A DNA stretch of 64,000 bases. It comes from Paenibacillus plantiphilus (GTDB lineage: Bacteria > Bacillota > Bacilli > Paenibacillales > Paenibacillaceae). The position numbers and the translations under genes are program-made. Shown one piece after another: positions 35,712-44,936 of this stretch. The notes under the pieces are model-generated. The model had not been told where the DNA came from and did no database searches. It saw only the letters and a program-made list of their open reading frames with translations. Position 1 is the first letter of the stretch. The number at the start of each line of letters is the position of its first letter. The stretch is from NCBI RefSeq assembly GCF_927798095.1, contig NZ_CAKMMF010000001.1, forward strand, positions 248,001 to 312,000, in the 5' to 3' direction.

Positions 35712-37202
35712 TTATAGCTCTGCGTCCGCTGTCCACTGATACTCATAGATATCGTTTAGCGCCCATTCGCGAGTCGAAAACGAAAGAAATCCTGTCTCCG
35801 AGACATTAGTTGCACTTTGCGCGATATTGGTAGAACCTCCAAGCCGCCAGAACCCCCATTCGCCTGTAGTTGAGTATACACCAACTGTAGGAGACACGCG
35901 TTTTGGTACCTTAAAATGGATAGTGGACTCCATAGTATAATTTCCAGCCCCTTGAACTCGGCTTCCTTCTCTTCCCATGTTTGTCGACCAACCCGGTACA
36001 ACTCCATAATTGTAGGACTTTTCATAGTATCGTTGACACAGTGCCAACTCTTCCGCAAAACTTTTGGGTTGGAACGGCAATGCAGCGGCCCCTTCGTTTA
36101 ACACAACCTGTGCAATGTCGATATTCCCCGTCGTCCAAGAGCCAACCTGGCCAGACGGAATAGTTTCCCCGGCTAAATCGTCCTGTTTGTACGGAATGAT
36201 TTTAATAGCTAAATGATTATGCTCTCCTACCGTTTTGCCACTTATCGATGGAAAACTAAACGTTAAAGAGAAAAGCTGCCATGAAGTAGTTAGATTTATG
36301 ACTTGTCCGACCGTAACTCCCGCGCTCCCCTCTATACCAAAATCTTGACCCGCTGTCACAGCGATGGAACGATTTGTACTAGCTTTTGCCCAAAACGATA
36401 AAGTGGCACTTTTACCGGAAAAGAGATGAACACCTTCGATCCTTTGTATGTGGCGAATAACCGCCGAACTTGCCCCCAACGCAGGTAATGAATTTATAGC
36501 GATACGACAATGGTATTTTGGGTAGTTTGGTACTATCGTTTGTCCCAAGCTAAATGCTTGTTGAGATACAGTTACAGAGGCACTACTTGTGGTGTTTGTA
36601 AATGCTTGAGTCCACCAACGATCAAGCGCATAGCCGTAATTGTTCCCCGACCCGCCTGTTGCCGGGAGAGTCAAACTGCCTAACACTCCGATTCGTTGGG
36701 ATATATCGAAACCACCATTAATAATTGAATTGCGCAGCACTCCGTATGTTACAGCATTATCTACCGTATCCTTACGCGCTACATCATCCGCTGCAACTGG
36801 AGCCCCCACTTTAAACCGACTGTTGTTATCTCTGATCGGTATGCGGTTTGCTGTTGCTGCTGACGTAGCCCCGTGAACTGATGTTGCAATTGCATGCATG
36901 TCTACCTTGGTTTGAGCTCCTGCCGGTGTTTCTGCTCCGATCTGTGCGGCTGTAACATCATGCGGATTGTCTGAAGCGTTGATGTGGGCGAGTAAGGCGG
37001 ATTCGAGAGCCGTTAATTCTGTTCCCTCCGCTGCCTTCTGCTGCAACTCTAGCAAGGTGAGGTAGACTTGGTTCATTTGCCAGTTCCAGTAGTCTGCTGG
37101 CGGACGCTCGTTCGGGAGCCACCCTTCTGATTTCTTGCTTTCCGGCGGTTCAACTCCCGGCGCTAACCATTTAGGCGGTTGTTCTTCAAAAGCCATGTCC
37201 AT
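35712..37202 (-). CDS. Phage tail fibre/receptor-binding protein
   Basis: A 496-residue protein. The N terminus (PPKWLAPGVEPPESKKSEGW) and the HINASDNPHDVTAAQIGA repeat are typical of Gram-positive tail fibres. A VARKDTVDNAV-type segment and a jelly-roll-like carbohydrate-binding region (about 165-375) follow, then a C-terminal beta-rich tip. It should bind the host surface. The start is at 37202 (GAAGGGAATC) or two codons later. Cleavage or chaperone signals are not evident. Confidence 0.8.
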   Translation of the reverse strand: MDMAFEEQPPKWLAPGVEPPESKKSEGWLPNERPPADYWNWQMNQVYLTLLELQQKAAEGTELTALESALLAHINASDNPHDVTAAQIGAETPAGAQTKVDMHAIATSVHGATSAATANRIPIRDNNSRFKVGAPVAADDVARKDTVDNAVTYGVLRNSIINGGFDISQRIGVLGSLTLPATGGSGNNYGYALDRWWTQAFTNTTSSASVTVSQQAFSLGQTIVPNYPKYHCRIAINSLPALGASSAVIRHIQRIEGVHLFSGKSATLSFWAKASTNRSIAVTAGQDFGIEGSAGVTVGQVINLTTSWQLFSLTFSFPSISGKTVGEHNHLAIKIIPYKQDDLAGETIPSGQVGSWTTGNIDIAQVVLNEGAAALPFQPKSFAEELALCQRYYEKSYNYGVVPGWSTNMGREGSRVQGAGNYTMESTIHFKVPKRVSPTVGVYSTTGEWGFWRLGGSTNIAQSATNVSETGFLSFSTREWALNDIYEYQWTADAEL

Positions 37203-37216
37203 GATTCCCTTCTATA

Positions 37217-37849
37217 TTATATTGGAAGATCCGTATCCTCTCCCGGCTGCAACACAGCTCCTAGTCGCCCGCCGGTATTCTGCAAGATGTCGGCAAACCC
37301 GCTATCTGGATCAGATTCATCTCCAATTGCTCCGAACGCAAACGTTCCTGCCAACTCAACAGCGTCAACTCGCACCCCAGCCGCTACCGTACGTTGAATG
37401 ATACGTGCAAACTGTTGCAGGCTTATTCCGGATGCGTTGACCCTGTCTAATGGTAGGCGCATGAGAGACAAGGTCGCAGGCTCCGGGTCAATTGGATCGT
37501 TAAACTTCTCGCGAATCTCGATTTCATTCAGCGGCGCTGAAACTGCGACCGCGATAACTCGGATGACCGTGTTAATGTCACCTTTGGACAAATTCCTAGC
37601 AATCTTGCTCTTGATCAAGATGCGGTATACCTCGTCAGTAGCAGCTCCACGCGGCTGGACGACATTGCGTCCGATTTGATCCAGCGTTGTTCCCTCAGCC
37701 TGATCAATATCCTTCCAGAGAGTCATCCGCTGTTGTGTCTCATCCACCTTCGCCATTTCGTCGCGAATGATAGCAAGTAATTTGCTAACGTTGCTATCTG
37801 GACGTTTTGCGAAAACATCCATCAACCGCTTGATCATGTTGTCAATCAT
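37217..37849 (-). CDS. Phage tail protein at the XkdU position (DUF2612-like)
   Basis: A 210-residue protein with LWKDIDQAEGTTLDQIGR and VVQPRGAATDEVYRILIKSK, reminiscent of the DUF2612/YmfQ group that links baseplate J to the fibres. Its start overlaps the end of the baseplate J gene (ATGA). Family assignment is by pattern and position. Confidence 0.65.
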   Translation of the reverse strand: MIDNMIKRLMDVFAKRPDSNVSKLLAIIRDEMAKVDETQQRMTLWKDIDQAEGTTLDQIGRNVVQPRGAATDEVYRILIKSKIARNLSKGDINTVIRVIAVAVSAPLNEIEIREKFNDPIDPEPATLSLMRLPLDRVNASGISLQQFARIIQRTVAAGVRVDAVELAGTFAFGAIGDESDPDSGFADILQNTGGRLGAVLQPGEDTDLPI

Positions 37850-39015
37850 GGTAACACCTCGATCTGCGCCGCCGAAGTCTGAGCAACCTGATGCTGATCC
37901 ACTTCAATATTCTGTTGTTCCCAAATAGAACCGTCGTCCGTTGATAACTCTATGGTTGTATCTTCTACGCCAGGAACGCTGAGTACAGCGGCGATCATCC
38001 TTGCATAGATTACATCGTCGCCCATCGTCAGACCCGCATATAGTTGTCCGTCGGCATCTTCACCGCCTACATACTTAATCATGGCCGTTTTGATTTTCGC
38101 GACCCCATCGGCTGGATAACTGGCATTTTTGGTCACTGTAACTCGTACGGACAGAGTGATCGTTTCAGCATAAGAAAAACGGACCTCGTGGTCGTTACCA
38201 CTCAGATCCGTCACTATTACCGCTTCGTCACCGAAAGATTCAATGCCAGCCGCTTTTTTCCCGAAGATAGCAGCACCAATATCTGGGGGCTGCCCGCCCA
38301 AAACGTAAGCTTCGAATGATTTAGGGGGACGGCCATTAACAACCGCATTAGTTGTATTCTCGATGACGGCAGCCGCCCGGACACTTGGAACGGACAACAG
38401 CGCCCCTCGGATACTGTCCACCGTTCCCGCACCGCCAGCAGAAACCGAAAGCTCGAAGCGATCGCGGAACTCTTGATCTGTCTCCTTCTCCCTCCCGCCA
38501 CCCGTCGAGATGGGATTTGTAACGTCTGTCACATCTGCATTAGGGTTTACAATATCCGTTATCATGTTAGCTGCGAAATTCCCCCGCTGACCGGGTTCCA
38601 TTGCTGTAATAGTTGCTGTCGCTGTACCTTCGGGCGCAATAACAGCATCAGTATCCGTCTCGAAATAAAAGTCACCCGCTGCGACGACAAATCCCGCCTG
38701 CACGATGTAGCCCGGCGATCCCGTCAGCACAACCGAGCCTGTGGCGTATTGCGCCATGATACGTGTAACGCCCACATACGGACCCAGACGGTCTAAGTTG
38801 TTACCTTCAGCTGTATTGATATACCCGTTGTTATAGACCGCCTCCGTGTCCTGCCAGAGCCGTGCAAGCGCCCAAGCTACAACCCGCAGCAGAAGACCAA
38901 GCGGCGAACGCTCTGAGGTGTTGGTCGTCTCCCCGAATACTTCTTTGGTCTTGGCTTCCATGCTTCCGAAAATATCTTCGAATCTCTGGCGCTTGAATCC
39001 AGTACGATCAAGCAT
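37846..39015 (-). CDS. Baseplate J family protein (XkdT-like)
   Basis: A 389-residue wedge protein of the contractile baseplate. It has the N-terminal LGLLLRVVAWALARLWQDTE and TAEGNNLDRLGPYVGVTR, followed by GGREKETDQEFRDRFELSVS and the VPSVRAAAVIENTT segment, all standard for baseplate J. The ATG at 39015 follows GGGGGAGGTGATGATCG and overlaps the DUF2634 stop. Confidence 0.93.
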   Translation of the reverse strand: MLDRTGFKRQRFEDIFGSMEAKTKEVFGETTNTSERSPLGLLLRVVAWALARLWQDTEAVYNNGYINTAEGNNLDRLGPYVGVTRIMAQYATGSVVLTGSPGYIVQAGFVVAAGDFYFETDTDAVIAPEGTATATITAMEPGQRGNFAANMITDIVNPNADVTDVTNPISTGGGREKETDQEFRDRFELSVSAGGAGTVDSIRGALLSVPSVRAAAVIENTTNAVVNGRPPKSFEAYVLGGQPPDIGAAIFGKKAAGIESFGDEAVIVTDLSGNDHEVRFSYAETITLSVRVTVTKNASYPADGVAKIKTAMIKYVGGEDADGQLYAGLTMGDDVIYARMIAAVLSVPGVEDTTIELSTDDGSIWEQQNIEVDQHQVAQTSAAQIEVLP

Positions 39016-39364
39016 CGATCATCACCTCCCCCGTTATCGTGTCGCCGCTAAGCGCTGTCGCAATAAAGGAAATGGACTGCTTGCGTGCTATCCGATCTGC
39101 CACAATAGTTATGTCTTCAACGGTAGATATCCAATCGTTCTGGTGCAGAGCTTGTCGGATTTCCTCACGCATCTCTTCTTGACTGAGATCCTTCCCAAAG
39201 AACAGTGAAAAATCAATCCCGAAGTCCGGATCAAGCCACCACTCGCCTTTATTGGTCCCGAGCGCGATCCGTACGCTCTGCGCCAACTCCTCGGGACCAT
39301 CGATCATCTGAAGCTCGCCACCATCGAACACAAGATCACCGTCAATCAACTTTAAAGATTGCAT
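39008..39364 (-). CDS. DUF2634 baseplate protein (gp25/XkdS-like)
   Basis: A 118-residue protein with LAQSVRIALGTNKGEWWLDP and FGIDFSLFFGKDLSQEEMR, the pattern of DUF2634/XkdS, the lysozyme-like gp25 fold without the enzyme residues. It sits between the spike gene and baseplate J, as in PBSX-like phages. Confidence 0.88.
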   Translation of the reverse strand: MQSLKLIDGDLVFDGGELQMIDGPEELAQSVRIALGTNKGEWWLDPDFGIDFSLFFGKDLSQEEMREEIRQALHQNDWISTVEDITIVADRIARKQSISFIATALSGDTITGEVMIDA

Positions 39365-39744
39365 CCAAACACCCCCACGATTACCGCATCATTAAGATTG
39401 TGCTGCCGCGCCGTATCCGGGCTTGCAATTTGACCGGCCAAGGTGTTTTTAATCTCTCGGTCCGCGCAAACGACAAGCACAACGTCACCTACATGCAGCG
39501 AGGGTTTAAATATCTGTTCCGCTCCGCCATCTACCGAATATCGCTGCCCTAGCGCTGGAACGGACTCTATCGGTGCAGGTTTGTCCGGTCCTGATCGTAC
39601 AAGTGGCTGAACCGTTGCCAAGCAGCTTGAGGCATCGTAGGACAAAACCCTGCACGGTAGAGCAACGTTAAGAACTCCATATTTCTTGTTCATACCTGCT
39701 AGCATTAGGCGGGCCAGCGTGCCTGCAGGATCGGGATTCTTCAC
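39352..39744 (-). CDS. Gp138-like baseplate puncturing/spike protein
   Basis: A 130-residue protein with an OB-like core (VALPCRVLSYDASSCLATVQ, then GDVVLVVCADREIKN) and a C-terminal segment ending VIVGVFGCNL. This matches the Gp138 N-terminal family of membrane-puncturing baseplate spikes. It replaces the larger gpV-type spike. It overlaps both neighbours by a few bases. Confidence 0.72.
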   Translation of the reverse strand: MKNPDPAGTLARLMLAGMNKKYGVLNVALPCRVLSYDASSCLATVQPLVRSGPDKPAPIESVPALGQRYSVDGGAEQIFKPSLHVGDVVLVVCADREIKNTLAGQIASPDTARQHNLNDAVIVGVFGCNL

Positions 39745-40532
39745 AATACCGCCTCCATTTCGGTGATAAAATCTCCGGTCCTGCTGAATTTATGGGATCC
39801 ACTGCGCACGTAAAGCCGCCCGCTAAATGACCGGCTCTTAAGATCGATGACAGATGCAGTTGTTATCCGGTATTGCAACTGGGAGGTTAATCCGTATCCT
39901 TGTGCGCCATCGCTCTCTTGCCACTCTGGGACACCAATCAATCCAGTAGATTCAGATAGCCTAAATAGATCGTCTGCCCCGCTGCGTAGATTGCGGACAT
40001 ACAGTTTGCCTTTGTTGATGTAGACACTTGTTCGGCAATCCTGGGCGACTTTAGCGATGATCTCAGTGACCTCTCCGGAAGCAGTGTAACCGTCCATATA
40101 CCGATAATCTTGGTATAAGTCAAATTGAGCAATTGGAAGCCCGATTTGCTGTGCCATCTGTTTTATGATTGAACTGGCCAGTGTGCCTTTTGTATAGGCA
40201 ACATCTTTAAGCACTCGCTTGGATAAATCCTCGGAGTCTAAAACATTGATCGTTGTTACTCGATCAACCCCATCGCGAAGCGTCTGGACAGCAGAAATAA
40301 ACCCGTGCAGGACCAGACCAACGTCTCCCTTGTACCCCGCATTGACCATGAGAGTTCCCCCTCGTTTGATCTTACTGATCGTCTGAGAAGACAAGTTCCA
40401 TATTTTGATTTCAGATTCATTTGGCAGCGTGTCATTGTCAAAAGGAACGGTTCCTTCAAGGTTGTAGTTGTCCATATTGAACTTCATTCCTGAGACCATA
40501 ATTTCGACTACTCGACCAAAATTATTCCGCAT
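39741..40532 (-). CDS. Baseplate hub protein (XkdQ/gp27-like)
   Basis: A 263-residue protein started at 40532, with GGGAGG 6 bases before; 26 upstream in-frame codons overlap the plug gene and are less likely. It contains GTLASSIIKQMAQQIGLPIA and the late-control-D style region DCRTSVYINKGKLYVRN, as in XkdQ hub proteins. It should cap the tail tube and hold the spike. Confidence 0.75.
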   Translation of the reverse strand: MRNNFGRVVEIMVSGMKFNMDNYNLEGTVPFDNDTLPNESEIKIWNLSSQTISKIKRGGTLMVNAGYKGDVGLVLHGFISAVQTLRDGVDRVTTINVLDSEDLSKRVLKDVAYTKGTLASSIIKQMAQQIGLPIAQFDLYQDYRYMDGYTASGEVTEIIAKVAQDCRTSVYINKGKLYVRNLRSGADDLFRLSESTGLIGVPEWQESDGAQGYGLTSQLQYRITTASVIDLKSRSFSGRLYVRSGSHKFSRTGDFITEMEAVL

Positions 40533-40842
40533 CATCTTCCTCCCAAATATACAAAAACACGCTCTTAGATAGCGTGTCCCATGTAACTGCTGAGTATATT
40601 CCGGACTCATCCAATGGTATTAAGGTTACACCCGGATAGCGCCGATCCCAAGTATCAATAAACAGCGGCATGCCATACACAAGCTTCTCGCCCACCGCTA
40701 TAACCTCGCCGTCCCGTTCAAGATCGAGGGTGAAAAAATCATGGTCGGCATTGTAGTGGACCTCGAAAGTAAACATTTCCTCGGCGAGGGAAATATCGAA
40801 ACGATAGGGGATCAACTCTTTTTCAATGTCGATGTACTCCAT
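40522..40842 (-). CDS. Baseplate plug protein (cyanophage Pam3 gp18-like)
   Basis: A 106-residue beta-rich protein (PYRFDISLAEEMFTFEVHYN, DFFTLDLERDGEVIAVGEKL, YGMPLF). Size, pattern and location between Dit-like and hub genes match the plug family of simple contractile baseplates. The call rests on pattern recognition; no motif is decisive. Confidence 0.62.
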   Translation of the reverse strand: MEYIDIEKELIPYRFDISLAEEMFTFEVHYNADHDFFTLDLERDGEVIAVGEKLVYGMPLFIDTWDRRYPGVTLIPLDESGIYSAVTWDTLSKSVFLYIWEEDDAE

Positions 40843-41402
40843 TAGTAGAAGCCACCTACCTTATAATTCTTCCATTTGCTGTCCCCGCTTTTAAACGTAA
40901 CCTTCTGCACTTTCTCTTTTTTCTTCTTTGACTTTCCTCCTGTCTTCTTCCCGCCTTTACCGCCTTTACCACCTTTATCGGTATCCTTGGTTTGCTTCGT
41001 TCCCGAACTAATGACGGGAGCCGCCTGGGACTTTATTGGGGTTGGCAGCTTGCCAACGGCGGAAGATGTGGCAATCCGCACCTCGATCAAAGTCAATGAA
41101 AAGGAGAATCCATTTGCGATTGAACTATCATGTCCTGTTGTTAATCCCGAAATAACCCCAGAAAAAGCATTGCGACCGACATATTTAACGACTTTACCTT
41201 GGTCAGCTGCCTTGATCAGATAAGCCCGTGTCTTGGCTGCATTATTACCAGCAACGAAGCCACTGATCGGAAGTGTCCTAGCTTTACGCTGGACATGATC
41301 CGTTATATCAATACCTTTCTCGACCGGCTGCTGAGTAACATCATTTTCAAAGGTTTGCTCCTCGCCCTCAACCAGCACGTAATGCCCGTCTATCGTCGCC
41401 AT
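40842..41402 (-). CDS. Dit-like/LysM-type baseplate protein
   Basis: A 186-residue protein. Residues 1-115 resemble the N-terminal domain of Dit-like proteins (ITDHVQRKARTLPISGFVAG, GFSFSLTLIEVRIA). A very Lys/Gly-rich linker (about 138-168) leads to a short end (KSGDSKWKNYKVGGFY). It probably bridges the tube to the hub. The stop abuts the plug start. Confidence 0.68.
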   Translation of the reverse strand: MATIDGHYVLVEGEEQTFENDVTQQPVEKGIDITDHVQRKARTLPISGFVAGNNAAKTRAYLIKAADQGKVVKYVGRNAFSGVISGLTTGHDSSIANGFSFSLTLIEVRIATSSAVGKLPTPIKSQAAPVISSGTKQTKDTDKGGKGGKGGKKTGGKSKKKKEKVQKVTFKSGDSKWKNYKVGGFY

Positions 41403-43979
41403 TTAGGTCGTTCCCTCCAGTCCCATACGGCGGATGGCACTTTCAAACACCTCTGAGAGCATCTGTCGCATTCTTGTTTCGTCCGCACCGCTCATATTGG
41501 CTGCTGCCCCTGAAAACCCGACCTTCAGACTGATTTCATGCTTACTATTACGCACTGTCCGAGCTGGAGCTGACTCAGGTGTGTATGCTTTGTTTTCAGC
41601 GGCTGTAAGAACACGCTCATCCTCGTGAAGCTCAGCAATATAACCGTCAAAAGGTACATTTGCAAGACCATCTTCGTGACTTCCGTTTATTCTAGGTATC
41701 GTAGGAATATTCACGCCGATCGTTTCCCCGTTAAACGGATTTGTAATAGACAAAGAATTCATTTTTTCAATCATGGAATTGAACTTGTCAATAATCCAAT
41801 TGATTGCATCTGCGAATGCCGTTTTTACCGCGCCCCACGCGCCGGACAATGTTTCTTTGATCCTTTCACCGACTCCAGACACCGCGGATACAACACTTTC
41901 CCATGCTCCTGACATCGTCTCCTTAACTGTCTCCATTGCATTACGAATCGCGGTTTTGATATTATCCCACGCCTTCGTAATAGCGCCCCATATTCGACTA
42001 GCAACGTTGCTGACAGTCGTTGATATGGATGTCCACACAGATTTCAACCAATTCCATATCGCAGTAAAAACAGTCATTGTCACTGATTTAATTTTGTCCC
42101 AGTATTTGATGACAAGCGCTACAACCCAAACAATTGGGCCTCCCAAAACGACCAATATCGTCACGCCCCAACGCTTGAAAAAGTTAACGATGGCGGTGAA
42201 GACATTTTTTATCCCGGTCCAAATCGTTTTGAACACCTTCATCATCCCTGCTTTAAATCTATTCCATATATCGAGCAGCCACGGACCTATTTTCCCCCAG
42301 TTTTTGAAAACGAGGATGACAGCAACAATAACAGCTATGATACCTATCACAATCCATGTTATTGGATTGGCAAGAAATGCAGAATTGAGCGCCCACTGCG
42401 CAGCTGTCATAGCCCATGTCGCGACAGCGGATACACCCATGATCGTCTTTTGCAGTAGAAAGGCTGCGGTGGTGGCTGTAATGGAATAAACAGCCTTCCA
42501 ACCAGCTGCGGCATATTGCACGATAGACATGATTAACTTCCCTGTCATTATCGCCGCTGTGCTGGCCGATGCAGCACCTGAAGTAACTATGCTCGCCAAA
42601 AAACTGCCAAGCATTTTAAATCCACTTATAGTTGCTTGAACCCCTGTTTGGATTAATGCTGGCAGAAATAAAGTAGCTATAACACCTGCAACGCTTAAAA
42701 TGGTCGTTTTGTTTTCCTCAAGGATGCTCTTGAAGGACTCGAACGCCCCCACTGCCCTATCCTTGAAATCAATGATCTTCGGGACAATTTCGACGACTTT
42801 GTCATACAAAAATTTAACGCCTTGACCTGCTAAATCTAAAGCAAAACCCAAGTTTTCAGCGATTGCATTTCCTACTGCTTCAATTTGCGGTTGGTGGCTG
42901 GCTAACCATGCGCCGAACTTATTAAGATACGGTAACAACTTTTGTCCTATTGGTATCAAAATCCCTGTCTCGATATGGCGCTTGAAATACTGAAAGGAAT
43001 CTCCGATGGAATTAAAACTGTTGCCGAGCTCCGCTACCGATCCCTTGCTTTTATCAAAGTTTGAATTGACGTCATCCAGCGCCGAAAACGCCTTTACACC
43101 CAGTTCTTCGAACATCGTCCCGAAAAGCCCGATCCCGATAATGTTTTGCTGTACCGGGTCCTTGATATCAGAGATCATGGACACAATATCACCGAAAGCT
43201 TTCCTGGCATTTGGTCCACCGGCCGCAAATGTTGACGTCATCTTTTCTGCATCAAGCCCTAGCATCTTAAACGATTCCGCCGCAGTCCCGCCCACCTCGA
43301 TTGAGAGAATGGAGAATTCGTTCATCGCATCACCCAATAAGTCAGTGCTGCGAGCGCCAGCTCGCATGCCGTTTTGCATATAAGCTAACGTATCTTCCAT
43401 ATCAAATCCCACAGAGGCGAACGCCTGGGAATATTCATTGATGCTGTCCAGCATATCCCCTTGACCGTCTACTCCAAGATGTTGGCCTTGTGTCAAGAGG
43501 TTAAAGGCTTCTGTCGAGGTAACGCCGAAGTTTTCCATTGCCACGCTAACAGCTGCAATAGATTCAGCCACATCTCCATCAAATTGTTTGGAATACCGCA
43601 TCGCTTCACTGGATGCGGTTTCAAGCGCATCTCCCGTGAGTTGTGTTGCCTTTGCTACAGCAGAAATTGAGGCTCCGAGATCAGCCCAATCCTCTCCAAA
43701 GTTTTGATTATAGAGGGATTTGGCGATTTCCCGCGTTTCCTCCATTTGTTCCTCTGTTTGACCTGTTGTCAATCTAACGTTAGACATCGCTTCTTCAAAA
43801 TCTGTTGCAGCGCTAAGAGCAGCGGCTCCTAAACCCACCATCGCCGCTCCGCCAGCAACTCCCAAAGCAACGACACTTTTCGTGAGATCGTTAACACCAG
43901 ACTCTGCATCCGCAATTCCGCGATCGTTGAATTTAAAACCAATCGCATACATCAAATTGCTAATGATCCCGCCAGCCAT
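41403..43979 (-). CDS. Tail tape measure protein
   Basis: An 858-residue protein. The N-terminal part is a TP901-type tape measure domain (DFEEAMSNVRLTTGQTEEQM, GEDWADLGASISAVAKATQL). Several hydrophobic segments lie in the middle (TWIVIGIIAVIVAVILVF and TILVVLGGPIVWVVALVI). Long amphipathic helices follow, with repeated KETMSGAWESV-type units. Its length sets tail length, so a medium tail is expected. Confidence 0.93.
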   Translation of the reverse strand: MAGGIISNLMYAIGFKFNDRGIADAESGVNDLTKSVVALGVAGGAAMVGLGAAALSAATDFEEAMSNVRLTTGQTEEQMEETREIAKSLYNQNFGEDWADLGASISAVAKATQLTGDALETASSEAMRYSKQFDGDVAESIAAVSVAMENFGVTSTEAFNLLTQGQHLGVDGQGDMLDSINEYSQAFASVGFDMEDTLAYMQNGMRAGARSTDLLGDAMNEFSILSIEVGGTAAESFKMLGLDAEKMTSTFAAGGPNARKAFGDIVSMISDIKDPVQQNIIGIGLFGTMFEELGVKAFSALDDVNSNFDKSKGSVAELGNSFNSIGDSFQYFKRHIETGILIPIGQKLLPYLNKFGAWLASHQPQIEAVGNAIAENLGFALDLAGQGVKFLYDKVVEIVPKIIDFKDRAVGAFESFKSILEENKTTILSVAGVIATLFLPALIQTGVQATISGFKMLGSFLASIVTSGAASASTAAIMTGKLIMSIVQYAAAGWKAVYSITATTAAFLLQKTIMGVSAVATWAMTAAQWALNSAFLANPITWIVIGIIAVIVAVILVFKNWGKIGPWLLDIWNRFKAGMMKVFKTIWTGIKNVFTAIVNFFKRWGVTILVVLGGPIVWVVALVIKYWDKIKSVTMTVFTAIWNWLKSVWTSISTTVSNVASRIWGAITKAWDNIKTAIRNAMETVKETMSGAWESVVSAVSGVGERIKETLSGAWGAVKTAFADAINWIIDKFNSMIEKMNSLSITNPFNGETIGVNIPTIPRINGSHEDGLANVPFDGYIAELHEDERVLTAAENKAYTPESAPARTVRNSKHEISLKVGFSGAAANMSGADETRMRQMLSEVFESAIRRMGLEGTT

Positions 43980-44029
43980 TACTTCACCTCCCCGCTTAAA
44001 CCAAAAAAGGAACGCCCCGGAGAGCGCCC

Positions 44030-44221
44030 CTATTTTTTGCTTGTTTTCTTTTCCATTGCTCGCATGTGGATATCGAGTGCAGCGTTAGCCTCTGCGATGT
44101 CGTCATCATCCATCTGCAGTAGATCGCTATATGTGATGCTCATATCCGATAACAGAAGCCGCCATTGCGCCCAATTAAGACGCGCCCTCTGCTCTGCCTC
44201 CTGCTTACTGATCGTTCCCAT
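44030..44221 (-). CDS. Tail assembly chaperone, downstream (T-like) frame
   Basis: A 63-residue ORF (GTISKQEAEQRARLNWAQWR ... AMEKKTSKK) in the +1 frame relative to the preceding chaperone gene, which it overlaps by 17 bases. It can be translated from its own ATG (AAGGA 8 bases before) or as an extension made by frameshifting. Such paired short ORFs before the tape measure are the rule in tailed phages. Confidence 0.72.
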   Translation of the reverse strand: MGTISKQEAEQRARLNWAQWRLLLSDMSITYSDLLQMDDDDIAEANAALDIHMRAMEKKTSKK

Positions 44222-44501
44222 CAGTTTTATCCTTGTCGGGATCGTCAACGCCAGTGATGAAGTAATACGCTTTATTGGCGACTTCCATCATATCGATATA
44301 AGATTCGAAATCTTCAATTTTCACTTTGGGCTCGACAACAACATGGGCGAACATCTCGTCACAAACTTTCTCTTCAGACGGGATGCCATGCTTATTCTTT
44401 ACGCGGTCGTTAATTTTGGCGACCGTCCGAACTCCGGGATGCTGCAACGTGTACTCTTTCCCGTTCTTAGTGGTGATTTTCTTCTGTTTGAAATTACTCA
44501 T
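44205..44501 (-). CDS. Tail assembly chaperone, upstream (G-like) frame
   Basis: A 98-residue protein (KKITTKNGKEYTLQHPGVRT ... FESYIDMMEVANKAYYFITG) between the tube and tape measure genes, the place of the lambda G-type chaperone that coats the tape measure before tail assembly. The open frame upstream of 44221 continues into the T-like frame. It may be made in two forms by frameshifting near 44235-44245. Confidence 0.75.
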   Translation of the reverse strand: MSNFKQKKITTKNGKEYTLQHPGVRTVAKINDRVKNKHGIPSEEKVCDEMFAHVVVEPKVKIEDFESYIDMMEVANKAYYFITGVDDPDKDKTDGNDQ

Positions 44502-44516
44502 CTTCTATTCCCCCTA

Positions 44517-44915
44517 TCAATTAAATGTCATATCCATGCATTGAATTTCGTACTCCCGATCATCAGCTTCGTTTCCGTATGATCGAGCTGCCGGTTTAAC
44601 GACAAAAGCCTCGGTCACAGTGATGGACTCACGCGGCGGTCCGGCATTAATGATAGTTACTGGAACCAATGTGCCGCTGACAGCAAGCTTGTCCATGTAG
44701 GCCACCTGTGGGCTTGTTGCCAGCAGAGTGACTGATATTGTCCCTGTCGGATTATTTACCTTCGTACGCATCGTATCGCCTTGGGCTCCTACCTTGACCT
44801 CATAATTGTTCTCGGCTTTTTCGGCCTCAACCATAGACTCTCCGAAGCCAGTCAGGTATACATTGCCTACAGTAACGGTTACGGATTTAGCATCAAATGT
44901 CGTTGCTTGTGCCAT
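44517..44915 (-). CDS. Tail tube protein (DUF3277-like)
   Basis: A 132-residue beta-rich protein (TFDAKSVTVTVGNVYLTGFG, VKVGAQGDTMRTKVNNPTG, EYEIQCMDMTFN) matching the DUF3277 tube family. It lies directly after the sheath gene, the usual order for contractile tails. Confidence 0.83.
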   Translation of the reverse strand: MAQATTFDAKSVTVTVGNVYLTGFGESMVEAEKAENNYEVKVGAQGDTMRTKVNNPTGTISVTLLATSPQVAYMDKLAVSGTLVPVTIINAGPPRESITVTEAFVVKPAARSYGNEADDREYEIQCMDMTFN

Positions 44916-44936
44916 AGGTGTTCTCCCTTCTTATCT

